A DNA stretch of 64,000 nt from Bordetella sp. FB-8 (GTDB lineage Bacteria > Pseudomonadota > Gammaproteobacteria > Burkholderiales > Burkholderiaceae_B): the NCBI RefSeq assembly GCF_000382185.1, contig NZ_KB907784.1, positions 930,001 to 994,000 of the forward strand, in the 5' to 3' direction. Below the pieces are notes generated by a model. That model did not search any database and was not told the origin of the DNA. It worked only from the letters and a program-made list of their open reading frames with translations. Positions 46,631 through 54,954 of the stretch are shown here, piece by piece. Every line of letters starts with the position of its first letter. The first letter of the stretch is position 1. The position numbers and the translations under genes were made by a program.

Positions 46631-47905
46631 TCAATTTCCCGAGGAGGCCGAGTCCACATCCAGGCCATAATTCGCGGCGATGCTGACAATCGAAGCGGGT
46701 CTGGGAACCTCTTGCATGTCGACTACGCGGTCGCGTCCCTGCATCTTGGCTGCGTAGAGCGCCGCATCCGCGCGCGCAAGCAGTTCCAGCAACGTGTCGC
46801 CATGGCGATATTGGTCCACACCCGCGGAGAAGGAATAATGCTGCGGCGGCGCATCTTGCGCGTCGACCGAAGTCTTGCGTCGGTCCAACCTCGCCCGCTC
46901 CCGCAGCCCCTCCATGCGCGAACAGGCATCCTGCCTGTTGGCTTGCGCGAACAGAATCGCGAACTCTTCGCCGCCCACCCGACCGAATACATCGGTCTCG
47001 CGCAGGTTGGCCCTGGACAGCCGGCCAAAGTGCGCAAGCACGCAGTCCCCCGCGGCATGACCGTATTGATCATTGATCAACTTGAAATGATCCAGATCGA
47101 CGACCGCAACCGACAGCATCGCCCCCGAAGCGGCCGCGTGCTCGATCATTTCTTGCGCCTTCGCGAAAAATCGGCGCCGGGTCACCGCGCCCGTCAGCTC
47201 GTCTACGTTTGCCCAGCGTTCGAACTGCTCGGTCAGGCGTTCATGCACGAGCATTACCATGCCCATCGACAGGCCCGGCAGCGCAAGCATGCCCACAATG
47301 GGAAACGCCATGTTGGGTGCGGCCGATTGCATCAGGCTGCCTTGCCGCAGCAAAGCGATGCCATAGAAGAGTCCGCGGATCACATGGCCCAGTACGCTGA
47401 TGCCGGCGATCGCCACAATGAAGCAGCAGCCGTAGAGGGATCGCGTTGGCGCGCGATGCTTCCATGCTATCCAGCCGATACTGGCGTGTATAGAGGCATA
47501 GAAGATGGAAACGATGACGATGCAGGCATTCCTATCCGGAAATGTATAGGTCCAATAGGCAAGACCGAGCACAAGTGCGGCGCAGCCGGCGTATGGCAAT
47601 ACCGTTACGGTACGCAGATGGAAAAATTGCCGGCAACCCTCATACCCCAATACGCTGGCAAGAGCCAGCAGCAAGTTGGCCACGATGACCGACAAGACGG
47701 GAGGCAGGCCGTGCTCAAGCGCAAAGAGCAGCAAGGCAGCGATGGCCATCGCGTTGGCGCCTATCCAGCGGGGGACACCTCGGACGGTCGAATGCCGCAG
47801 CGAGCCGGAAATCACCATGCTCATCACGGTGACGAGCACCATGGCGACGACCAGGATGCTGACCGGATTCAGGACGGCTGTCACGGAAGGGACCGGTTTG
47901 CGCAA
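46631..47905 (-). CDS. Membrane diguanylate cyclase (GGDEF)
   Basis: About 424 residues: six or seven transmembrane helices (about 15-220), then a GGDEF domain. The active site is GRVGGEEF (about residue 312), and the inhibitory I-site RETD lies five residues before it, so product feedback is expected. The start is uncertain: TTG 47905 or GTG 47884 in this frame. A frame starting ATG 47951 (MKRFLKKHIHAM...) runs into the region in another phase and may be the true N-terminus if one base is miscalled or a frameshift occurred. It precedes the polysaccharide operon by 163 bp. Confidence 0.88.
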   Translation of the reverse strand: MRKPVPSVTAVLNPVSILVVAMVLVTVMSMVISGSLRHSTVRGVPRWIGANAMAIAALLLFALEHGLPPVLSVIVANLLLALASVLGYEGCRQFFHLRTVTVLPYAGCAALVLGLAYWTYTFPDRNACIVIVSIFYASIHASIGWIAWKHRAPTRSLYGCCFIVAIAGISVLGHVIRGLFYGIALLRQGSLMQSAAPNMAFPIVGMLALPGLSMGMVMLVHERLTEQFERWANVDELTGAVTRRRFFAKAQEMIEHAAASGAMLSVAVVDLDHFKLINDQYGHAAGDCVLAHFGRLSRANLRETDVFGRVGGEEFAILFAQANRQDACSRMEGLRERARLDRRKTSVDAQDAPPQHYSFSAGVDQYRHGDTLLELLARADAALYAAKMQGRDRVVDMQEVPRPASIVSIAANYGLDVDSASSGN

Positions 47906-48012
47906 GCCGCGGCAGCATGGCGTGAATGTGCTTCTTCAGGAACCGCTTCATACGGTCTCAAGAAGCGCCGCCTGCCCTTGGGGGCAGGGTTGCCGGCAGG
48001 CGAGATCGCGGA

Positions 48013-48207
48013 CTAGGGCTTCTTGCCCGCGATGCTCGTATCCCTACCGGTTTCCGGCATTTCCGCCTGGGAGAATGGAAGTTTTCCCGGTCGTTGCGCA
48101 ATGCCGGCCTGCGCCCGACTCGTAGTGCGCCCGGCTGATTTTCCAAAGGAATTCTTGGCCTGGCCGTCCTGTGTCACGGCATGGTCCTTCACTTGGTTCT
48201 CGTGCAT
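48013..48207 (-). CDS. Small hydrophilic protein, 64 aa, unknown
   Basis: A 64-residue frame (MHENQVKDHAVTQDGQAKNS...) with an excellent AAGGAG site 7 nt before ATG 48207. The sequence is polar, lacks a membrane segment and has no recognised domain. Upstream, 248 bp to the protease gene hold no other gene and probably the promoter. The ribosome site is the main reason to believe it is real. Confidence 0.5.
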   Translation of the reverse strand: MHENQVKDHAVTQDGQAKNSFGKSAGRTTSRAQAGIAQRPGKLPFSQAEMPETGRDTSIAGKKP

Positions 48208-48455
48208 GCGATTGCTCCTTGGTCCGGGATCCGGATGGATGTTCATGTCTGAATGCGAACCATGACATCGCCCGGATGCCTGGTCGGTCCGCTAGCGTGC
48301 ATTGCAAACATGCCCAGGCAATCTGCAGTCTGACTTGCCTGTAACAAAGAGAGCGGGTTCGAACAGCCGCTGCGACGATTTTGCGATTCCGTCCAGACGA
48401 TGATTCGATGCCCAGCCCTCAAAGGCGGGAATCTTCATCCGCGCATCAGGCCTGC

Positions 48456-49487
48456 CTAACCAGCCTCAGGGACGGAATCCGTCAACACCATCAGGGCATC
48501 GGCATACCAAGCGCAGTTCAGGCCAAGCGACTCATCTTCCATCAAGTCACGCGAACTCATGTCCATGCGCGTGGAGTGAATCCCGAGCAGCTGCCACGGT
48601 TGCAGCGAGGAGCCGCTGCCATGGCCTGCGACACGGCGCCGTAGGACCGGAGCGCCGCTACTGCCACGGTGGGTCCTGGCATCGGTCAGGAAATAGCCTT
48701 GTTGCTGAAAGCGCACGCCATAGGCCGACGCAATGGATGCGCTGCGGGCAACGGCAAGGTGGTGCACGGTGTCGTGGAACCCCAATGGAAAACCGATGAC
48801 CGTCAGATTGTCCCCTATCGCTACGTCCTCGCCTTGAAGATCGAGATGTGACGTATCGAATGCCTGCAGCTGCACGCCTTCGGGCAAGCGGCTGGTCTGG
48901 ATTTCGATGACGGCGATATCGACCGGGCCGGCCGTGTCGACTGCCTGTCGCCACAGCGCGAGGCCTTTGTCATACAGAGGCATCGAGAAGACCGTGTATC
49001 GCGTCAGATCGCTTGCATCGGTGTGTAGCTCGATTTCGATACGATCTGGAAAATGTCCGCTTGGGTCGTCGACAAGAACATGCCGATTCGTCACCAGGAA
49101 CAACCGCTCGTCGCGGCGAAAGAAAAAACCGCTTGCGCCTGTCGAGAGATGCGACCCGGCATAGGTGCTGATGTGCGTGGTGGTCAGCAATACCGCCTCG
49201 ACGGCATGGCAGGGATCCACTGTATTTTTTGTCGATGCAAGCCTGCAAAGCACTGCGCGAGTCTTGCCGACATCGTGTTCGAATGTGGCGAGCACAAGAT
49301 CCGAAATATCGCTGTTCAGCATGATTGTCCGAGCCGCTTCTGCGTGGGCTTCGAATGAACGCGCCAAAGTGTCGAGACAGGCCGGCGGCAGCACTTCCAG
49401 TACTGCCGGGAGCAAGGCATCCACTGCGATTAGGCTTCCCTTGATCTGGCAGATACGCTCGGTGGCTTCCAGCAGATTCTTCATCAC
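48456..49487 (-). CDS. Trypsin-like serine protease domain protein, no signal peptide
   Basis: A 343-residue protein. The first 110 residues are helical and without hydrophobic signal. The remainder is a chymotrypsin-fold domain with His in VTNRHVLVDD (about 134), Asp in GPVDIAVIEI (about 189) and Ser in HRGSSGAPVL (about 277), an intact triad. HtrA-type PDZ domains are absent. Cytoplasmic trypsin-like domains of this sort occur in bacterial conflict and stress systems. No obvious partner lies next to it. Confidence 0.7.
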   Translation of the reverse strand: MMKNLLEATERICQIKGSLIAVDALLPAVLEVLPPACLDTLARSFEAHAEAARTIMLNSDISDLVLATFEHDVGKTRAVLCRLASTKNTVDPCHAVEAVLLTTTHISTYAGSHLSTGASGFFFRRDERLFLVTNRHVLVDDPSGHFPDRIEIELHTDASDLTRYTVFSMPLYDKGLALWRQAVDTAGPVDIAVIEIQTSRLPEGVQLQAFDTSHLDLQGEDVAIGDNLTVIGFPLGFHDTVHHLAVARSASIASAYGVRFQQQGYFLTDARTHRGSSGAPVLRRRVAGHGSGSSLQPWQLLGIHSTRMDMSSRDLMEDESLGLNCAWYADALMVLTDSVPEAG

Positions 49488-49496
49488 ATAAGCCTT

Positions 49497-49526
49497 AAAA
49501 ATAGAAAGCGCGGATGAACCGCGCTT
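49497..49526 (-). terminator. Intrinsic terminator of cspA
   Basis: Read on the minus strand: AAGCGCGG-ttcat-CCGCGCTT followed by TCTATTTTT. It lies between cspA and the downstream protease gene. Confidence 0.85.
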
Positions 49527-49577
49527 CGGGACAGAATATTTGCAGGCTAGGCAGCCAAACCGCTGCCTTTGCGGGCC

Positions 49578-49790
49578 TTAACCCACGCCACGAATATTGG
49601 AGGCTTGAGGACCCTTGGTCCCCTGGGTGACCTCGAACTGCACGCGCTGGTTCTCGGTCAAGGTCTTGAACCCGCCCTCCTGGATCTCACGGAAGTGGGC
49701 AAACAGATCCTTGCTGCCATCGTCGGGGGCAATAAAGCCGAAGCCTTTGCCTTCGTTGAACCATTTCACGGTTCCAGTTTGTGTCGTCAT
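49578..49790 (-). CDS. Cold-shock protein (CspA family)
   Basis: A 70-residue OB-fold RNA chaperone. RNP1 is KGFGFI and RNP2 reads DLFAHF instead of the common VFVHF. ATG 49790 is the family start. The 269-bp upstream spacer has no gene and could contain the long 5' leader expected for cold-shock mRNAs. Confidence 0.95.
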   Translation of the reverse strand: MTTQTGTVKWFNEGKGFGFIAPDDGSKDLFAHFREIQEGGFKTLTENQRVQFEVTQGTKGPQASNIRGVG

Positions 49791-50059
49791 GTCGATTCCT
49801 TTGCAAGCTACCCCGATGCAAAAGCGCATCCGGAGCGAAGAGATGCCAAGAAAATCATCAAGAGCACTTTGACACCACTGCCGGATCGGAACCCAGACGA
49901 GGAGGAAAAGACCGATGCGACGGCCTTGCACATATCAACTTCTTCATACTACACGTCTTAAGCAAGCCGTGCGGCTTTCTGAAAATATATTTCCCGTGGC
50001 TTGTCAAGAGCTTGCGCCCACAACGGCGCGATTGCCGCCCGCGTTGTTCGCCATGCCTG

Positions 50060-50899
50060 TCAATGAGACATCAACACCGGGACGGTCATGGATTTCAATA
50101 TGGTGCGGGTGACGCCACCCAGGAACAGTTCGCGCCAGCGGGCGTGCCCATAGCAGCCCATCACGATCATGTCGGCGCCGAAATCGGCAGCGCGCGACAA
50201 TAGCAAGTTGCCGTTGGAAATATCGCGCACGCCGTCGATTTCTTCGATTACGACATTTGCGCCGTGCTGCGCGACGGCGGCTGCGATCTGGCTCCCGTCA
50301 ATGCGAGGAGCGTCGATTTCTGCGGAGGAGGCATTGATGCTGAAAACGACCACTTTCCTGGCCTGGACAAGAAAGGGCAGTGCGTCGTGCACCGCCCTGC
50401 TCGCCTCGCGGCTGCCGTCCCAGGCAACGCAAACCGTGCCGCCGATCTCCGGAAACCGGCCTGCGTAAGGCACCACCAATACGGGGCGCCCGCAGGAGAG
50501 GATCAGGTTTTCAATGAATTGATCCGCGATGAACGACTCGCGATCGTCCTGATCGTACTGGCCCGCGATGACCAAGTCGGCCAGCCGGGCGGCCCTGGGC
50601 ATCACCAGATTGGGAGGGAGTCTGGAGAAATTCCAGTCGCCATCGATCCCCGTGCGCGCAAGCGCCTTGCGAAACATCGACTCCTCCGCCTCCTGGTATT
50701 CGGCCCGCAGCATTTCGCTGGCGTAACGGTACTCGGGCGGCTTGGTGATCATGCTGAGCGGTTCGACAGCCGGCTGGAATACGTTAAATAGCCCTGTCAA
50801 GCGCGCATTGAAGCGCTTGGAGACATAGAGCGCGGCTTCGACGCGCTGCGACATGGCCTTGCTTGCATCGAGATGCACAAGGATGTTCTGGTAGTCCAT
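50060..50899 (-). CDS. Tandem universal stress protein (UspA family)
   Basis: A 279-residue protein with two Usp folds. The N-terminal domain begins NILVHLDASKAMSQRVEAALYVSK; the C-terminal domain ends with GCYGHARWRELFLGGVTRTIL, the G-x2-G-x9-G(S/T) ATP-binding signature. An FNR/ANR-type box lies about 90 bp upstream, consistent with induction under low oxygen, as for several Usp genes in Pseudomonas and Bordetella relatives. Confidence 0.92.
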   Translation of the reverse strand: MDYQNILVHLDASKAMSQRVEAALYVSKRFNARLTGLFNVFQPAVEPLSMITKPPEYRYASEMLRAEYQEAEESMFRKALARTGIDGDWNFSRLPPNLVMPRAARLADLVIAGQYDQDDRESFIADQFIENLILSCGRPVLVVPYAGRFPEIGGTVCVAWDGSREASRAVHDALPFLVQARKVVVFSINASSAEIDAPRIDGSQIAAAVAQHGANVVIEEIDGVRDISNGNLLLSRAADFGADMIVMGCYGHARWRELFLGGVTRTILKSMTVPVLMSH

Positions 50900-50981
50900 G
50901 TTGGCGGCTCCGGTGAAATTGAACGACAGGCATGGTCTGCAGGCCTTGAAAGCAAGGATAGGAGCGCGCGGGCCATTTCGA

Positions 50982-50995
50982 TTGAGTCAGATCAA
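50982..50995. promoter_or_regulatory. FNR/ANR-type box upstream of the Usp gene
   Basis: TTGAGTCAGATCAA matches TTGAT-N4-ATCAA in nine of ten positions. Its centre is about 90 bp before the Usp ATG, allowing a start site near 50947 with the activator at about -41. Confidence 0.65.
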
Positions 50996-51061
50996 AACAT
51001 GCGCAGATAGCCACCCAAATCGGATAAGAGCGCCCCGAAGGCAACGCGGGGACCCGATTTT

Positions 51062-51787
51062 CTACGACAGATATTGCCCGCCGTTGGCCGAGAAAGTCGC
51101 ACCGGTGATGTAGTCATTGTCTTCGCGCGCCAGGAAGGCGACGAGCCGGGCGATGTCTTCGGCGCGGCCGAGCCGCCCGACCGGGATCGCGGCGACGATG
51201 GCCTTGATCACCTCGGGCTGAACCGCCACGACCATATCGGTATCGCAATACCCGGGCGCAATGGCATTGACCGTGATGCCCCGAGCGGCGTTCTCCAGCG
51301 CCAAGGCCCGGGTGAACCCGAGTATTCCGGCCTTGGAAGCCGAATAATTGGTCTGGCCGAACTGCCCCTTCTGGCCGTTGATCGAGCTGATGTTGACGAT
51401 GCGCCCGTACCTGCGCTCGCGCATCCCCTCGATGACGTGTCGGCACATATTGAAATGCGAATCCAGGTTGGTGCGCAGCACCTCCTGCCATTGCGCCAGA
51501 CTCATTTTGTGCAGCGCGGCGTCCCGCGTAATGCCGCCATTGTTGACCAGAACGCCGATCGGCCCCAGATCATGCTCGACCTGCTCGACGCCGGAACCGC
51601 AGGCCTCGAAATCGGAGATATCCCACCGATAGACGGGAATGCCGGTTTGCGCATGAAAACGCTCGGCTTCGGTGTCGTTGCTGTGATAGACGGCAACGAC
51701 ACTGTGGCCTGCCTGTTGCAGCGCGATCGAGGTCGCGCGTCCCAGGCCGCGCGTGCCGCCGGTAACCAAGGCGATGTGCTTGTTCAT
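51062..51787 (-). CDS. phaB: Acetoacetyl-CoA reductase (PhaB-type SDR)
   Basis: A 241-residue short-chain dehydrogenase. NADPH loop TGGTRGLGRATSIALQQAGH; NGGITRDAALHKMSLAQWQEVLRTNLDS is diagnostic for PhaB; the catalytic Ser/Tyr/Lys are in NISSINGQKGQFGQTNYSASKAG. It makes (R)-3-hydroxybutyryl-CoA for polyhydroxybutyrate. AGGAG precedes ATG 51787. phaA and phaC are not in the window. An ANR-like box lies upstream. Confidence 0.92.
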   Translation of the reverse strand: MNKHIALVTGGTRGLGRATSIALQQAGHSVVAVYHSNDTEAERFHAQTGIPVYRWDISDFEACGSGVEQVEHDLGPIGVLVNNGGITRDAALHKMSLAQWQEVLRTNLDSHFNMCRHVIEGMRERRYGRIVNISSINGQKGQFGQTNYSASKAGILGFTRALALENAARGITVNAIAPGYCDTDMVVAVQPEVIKAIVAAIPVGRLGRAEDIARLVAFLAREDNDYITGATFSANGGQYLS

Positions 51788-51920
51788 GAGAACTCCTAAA
51801 GCCCGCCCCGTCAGGCGGGAGACGGTCGACAGCGCGCAGCGTTTTTCGGGTCCCGCCACGCCGGGCAAAGGGCGAAATCACGCTACGACATAATCATGAA
51901 CGGCCGATGGCCACATCGCA

Positions 51921-51934
51921 TTGACACAGATCAA
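51921..51934. promoter_or_regulatory. FNR/ANR-type box upstream of phaB
   Basis: TTGACACAGATCAA, nine of ten positions of the consensus, lies 134 bp before the phaB ATG and downstream of the dioxygenase gene, so phaB is the only sensible target. Confidence 0.6.
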
Positions 51935-51944
51935 GCCTCACTGT

Positions 51945-52832
51945 TCAACGATTTTGCGCCAAAACAAAAGTCTGGTCCACCACCCAGAACGGATTGCCCG
52001 TCTGCTGCGCGCGGGCCTGTTCGGCATCGTCGACGCGATCGAATTTTCCCACCAGACTGGCCTTGACGCCGAACACGGTGTCCTGGTCCAGGTACTGGCA
52101 GTCCGGCGAGAAGATATGCGTGATGACAGTCTCGAAACCCGGTGCCTTGATGATGAAGTGGATATGCGCGGCGCGGTTCGGGTGGCGTCCGAGCCTGGCC
52201 AATAGCTTGCCCACGGGACCGTCGTCCGGAATCGGATAAAAACGCGGCTTGACGGTGCGGAACCAGAACCGCCCCTGGGCATCGCTCACGAACTTGCCGC
52301 GCAGGTTGCCCGCCGGTTGGGTGCCCTTTTGTTGGACGTCGTAGAACCCGTCGTCGTTCGTCTGCCACACGTCGATCGTCGCGCCTGCCACAGGCTTCCC
52401 ATCGATATCCGTAACGCGCGCGCGCACCACGAGCGGCTCGCCCTTGCGGTCCAGGCAGATGTCCGCGCCGCTGGGCAGCGGCTCCACGCCTGCGACGAAG
52501 AACGGCCCGAGTATGGTGTTTTCCGTGGCCTGCCCCGGACGGCGGTGATTGATCGCATCCACGAGCATGGACACGCCCAGCACATCCGAGAGCAGGATGA
52601 ACTCCTGGCGCCAGTCGGTGCACATGTGTCCCGTGTCGGTGAGGAATTTGATGGCAGCGAGCCACTCCTCATGCGTGGGCTCGATCTCCTTGACCGCGGC
52701 GTGCAGGTGCCGCACTACTGTCTCGGCGATCTGACGCGTGCGCGGGTCGACGTCCGGCCCGATCCGGGCATTGACGGCTTCGGCGGAACGCGCTTCGGTA
52801 AATAGCGGAAAGGAGAGCTTGTCGTTGTTCAT
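51945..52832 (-). CDS. Hydroxyquinol/catechol 1,2-dioxygenase (intradiol)
   Basis: A 295-residue intradiol dioxygenase that opens a catecholic ring. The helical N-terminal dimer domain is followed by the beta-sandwich with Fe(III) ligands in DDGFYDVQ (Tyr), KPRFYPIPDDGP (Tyr), and HPNRAAHIHFII (two His). Pairing with a maleylacetate reductase gene 24 bp upstream points to hydroxyquinol as substrate, giving maleylacetate. Confidence 0.9.
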   Translation of the reverse strand: MNNDKLSFPLFTEARSAEAVNARIGPDVDPRTRQIAETVVRHLHAAVKEIEPTHEEWLAAIKFLTDTGHMCTDWRQEFILLSDVLGVSMLVDAINHRRPGQATENTILGPFFVAGVEPLPSGADICLDRKGEPLVVRARVTDIDGKPVAGATIDVWQTNDDGFYDVQQKGTQPAGNLRGKFVSDAQGRFWFRTVKPRFYPIPDDGPVGKLLARLGRHPNRAAHIHFIIKAPGFETVITHIFSPDCQYLDQDTVFGVKASLVGKFDRVDDAEQARAQQTGNPFWVVDQTFVLAQNR

Positions 52833-52856
52833 TGTCAGGCCATGCGTGCAGGAGAA

Positions 52857-53951
52857 TCAGGCGTATGCGCGAGGCTCGGCCCCGTCGTAGGCATCGGAAA
52901 TCAGCTGCGTCAGCCCCTCGCGCGCGAGGGGCTGGGGATTCCAGTAGGGATGGTCCAGCGCCAGTTCGACTGCGCGCGCGATCCCCTCGCGCGGCATGCC
53001 CAGCACCGCCAGGCCCGCCGGCGCGCCCACGGCGCGGTTGATGGCCTGCAGCGCCCCGGGCGCATCGCGCTGCACCCCCAAGGCTTCGCAAAGCTGCGCC
53101 ATGACCTGCGGCACGGCCGGTGCGTTAAAGGCCAGCGCGTGCGGCAGCACCACGGCATGCGTCTGCGCATGAGGCAAGTCGAAAGTGCCGCCCAGTGTGT
53201 GGCACAGCTTGTGATGCAGGGCCATCCCGACCGATCCGAGGCAGATCCCCGCCAGCCAGGCGCCGTACAGCGCATCGGTACGCGCCCGGCGATCGCCCGG
53301 ATCGGCGCTGATGGCCGGCAGCGCGCGAGCCAGGGCTTTGACGCTCTGCAAAGCCAACGCGGAAATAATCGGATTTGCCTCGCGCGCATACAGGGCCTCC
53401 ACCGCATGCGCGATCGCGTTCATGCCGCTTACGCCCGAGAGGCCGACAGGCAATTCCATGGTCAAGTCCACGTCATAGATCACGGCTTCGGGCAGCACCT
53501 TGAGCGACCTTTGCGTGGTCTTCAGGCCGTCGCGCGTTTCTCCCAGGATCGGCGTCATTTCGGAACCCGCATAGGTCGTGGGCAAGATGACCTGCGGCAG
53601 ATCGGTACGCAGAGCAATCGCTTTTGCCAGTCCCGTCGTCGAACCTCCACCCAGGGCGACGACACCGTCGACGCCCTGCTCGTCGACCTTGCGCAGCACC
53701 GCCTCGGTCACATCGACCGGGGTGTGCATGCGCGCACCGTCGAAGGCGCCGGCATACCGGTCGCCCAATGTCTGCTTTAATTCCTGATGCACGTCCGAAT
53801 GAGATTTACCGTACAGGATCAGCGCGCGCGCGATGCCCAGGCGCTGAATTTCGGCAGGCAAGGCCGAACGCGTACCGGAACCGAAGGTCACCCGCGTCGG
53901 CAGGGCCTCGTAGACAAACGGCATCGGGGAAACACTTACTTCATACGCCAT
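52857..53951 (-). CDS. Maleylacetate reductase (iron-type alcohol dehydrogenase family)
   Basis: A 364-residue protein reducing maleylacetate to 3-oxoadipate. GFGSGT-like RVTFGSGTRSALPAEI, VVALGGGSTTGLAKAIAL, PTTYAGSEMTPILG and GMALHHKLCHTLGGTFDLPHAQTHAVVLPHALAFN are family blocks; the His residues line the active site. ATG 53951 is used; ATG 53924 is in frame. It starts 5 bp after the end of a truncated transporter gene. Confidence 0.92.
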   Translation of the reverse strand: MAYEVSVSPMPFVYEALPTRVTFGSGTRSALPAEIQRLGIARALILYGKSHSDVHQELKQTLGDRYAGAFDGARMHTPVDVTEAVLRKVDEQGVDGVVALGGGSTTGLAKAIALRTDLPQVILPTTYAGSEMTPILGETRDGLKTTQRSLKVLPEAVIYDVDLTMELPVGLSGVSGMNAIAHAVEALYAREANPIISALALQSVKALARALPAISADPGDRRARTDALYGAWLAGICLGSVGMALHHKLCHTLGGTFDLPHAQTHAVVLPHALAFNAPAVPQVMAQLCEALGVQRDAPGALQAINRAVGAPAGLAVLGMPREGIARAVELALDHPYWNPQPLAREGLTQLISDAYDGAEPRAYA

Positions 53952-53956
53952 GAGAA

Positions 53957-54150
53957 TTATCCGTTGAGCATGCCTGCCGATGGCGCCAGCGCGATCGCCG
54001 ACAGCATGGCATCCTGTCCGCCGAACGCCTGCTGCAGCGTACCGCCGATGAACGGGCCAAGAATAGCGCCCAGACGGCCTACCGCCAACTCCATGCCGGC
54101 GCAGGTCAGGGCATTGAAGAAAACGCTGGCCGATATTTATATGCGGCTCG
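53957..54150 (-). pseudogene. C-terminal remnant of an MFS transporter
   Basis: Minus-strand codons ending in TAA (53957-53959) read SVFFNALTCAGMELAVGRLG, AILGPFIGGTLQQAFGGQDA, then MLSAIALAPSAGMLNG. This is the last two helices of an MFS protein like aromatic-acid/H+ symporters (GVGRxGAIxGP motif). The rest is missing; the frame meets a stop near 54140. It once headed the hydroxyquinol gene set. Confidence 0.65.
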
Positions 54151-54261
54151 CTGCCATCGAAGACGAATTGGCCGAGCCGGGCGCCCACACCGAATAGCGG
54201 GTGGGGCTCCCGGCGGCAGGACCGGTATGATGACAAGCGGCATTTTCCACAGACACCACTC

Positions 54262-54954
54262 ATGATCAACAAAATCGCACCCAGCGCCGCCCAGGCGCTG
54301 GCGAACGTGCCCGACGGCGCGACCGTCATGATCGGCGGCTTCGGCCCCGCGGGCCAGCCCATGGAACTGATCGACGCCCTGATCGAGCAGGGCGCCAGGG
54401 ATCTGGTCGTCATCAACAACAATGCGGGCAACGGCACCTTCGGCCTGGCCGCCCTACTGGCCGCCGGCCGGGTGCGCAAGGTCGTCTGCTCGTTCCCGCG
54501 CCAGGCCGATTCGCAGGTCTTTGACGCGCTTTACCTGGCCGGCAAGATCGAACTGGAACTCGTGCCCCAGGGCAACCTGGCCGAGCGCATCCGCGCCGCC
54601 GGCGCCGGCATCGGCGCCTTCTTCACGCCCACCGCCTACGGCACTCCGCTGGCCGAAGGCAAGGAAACGCGCGAAATCAACGGCCGCAATTATGTGCTCG
54701 AGTATCCCCTGCATGCCGACTACGCGCTGATCAAGGCCGACCGCGGCGACCGCTGGGGCAATCTGACCTTCCGCAAGACGGCGCGCAACTTCGGCCCCAT
54801 CATGGCCAGCGCCGCCAAAAATACCGTCGCGCAAGTGCGCGAGGTCGTCGAACTGGGTCAGCTCGACCCCGAAACCGTGGTCACGCCCGGCATCTTCGTC
54901 CAGCATGTCGTGCAGATCGCCTGTCCGCGCGCATACCAGCAGGAGCAAAAATGA
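54262..54954 (+). CDS. pcaI: 3-oxoacid (3-oxoadipate) CoA-transferase subunit A
   Basis: A 230-residue alpha subunit transferring CoA from succinyl-CoA to 3-oxoadipate. VMIGGFGPAGQPMELIDALIEQG is the CoA-transferase family signature; GIGAFFTPTAYGTPLAEGKETREINGRNYVLEYPLHAD is typical of PcaI/ScoA. ATGA overlap with subunit B. The neighbouring maleylacetate reductase makes the substrate. Confidence 0.92.
   Translation: MINKIAPSAAQALANVPDGATVMIGGFGPAGQPMELIDALIEQGARDLVVINNNAGNGTFGLAALLAAGRVRKVVCSFPRQADSQVFDALYLAGKIELELVPQGNLAERIRAAGAGIGAFFTPTAYGTPLAEGKETREINGRNYVLEYPLHADYALIKADRGDRWGNLTFRKTARNFGPIMASAAKNTVAQVREVVELGQLDPETVVTPGIFVQHVVQIACPRAYQQEQK

Noticed and set aside
54126..54199. A plus-strand coding tail (LADIYMRLAAIEDELAEPGAHTE) before pcaI.
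   Set aside because: No start codon in its own sequence and no family recognised; too short to call beyond a possible breakpoint relic.
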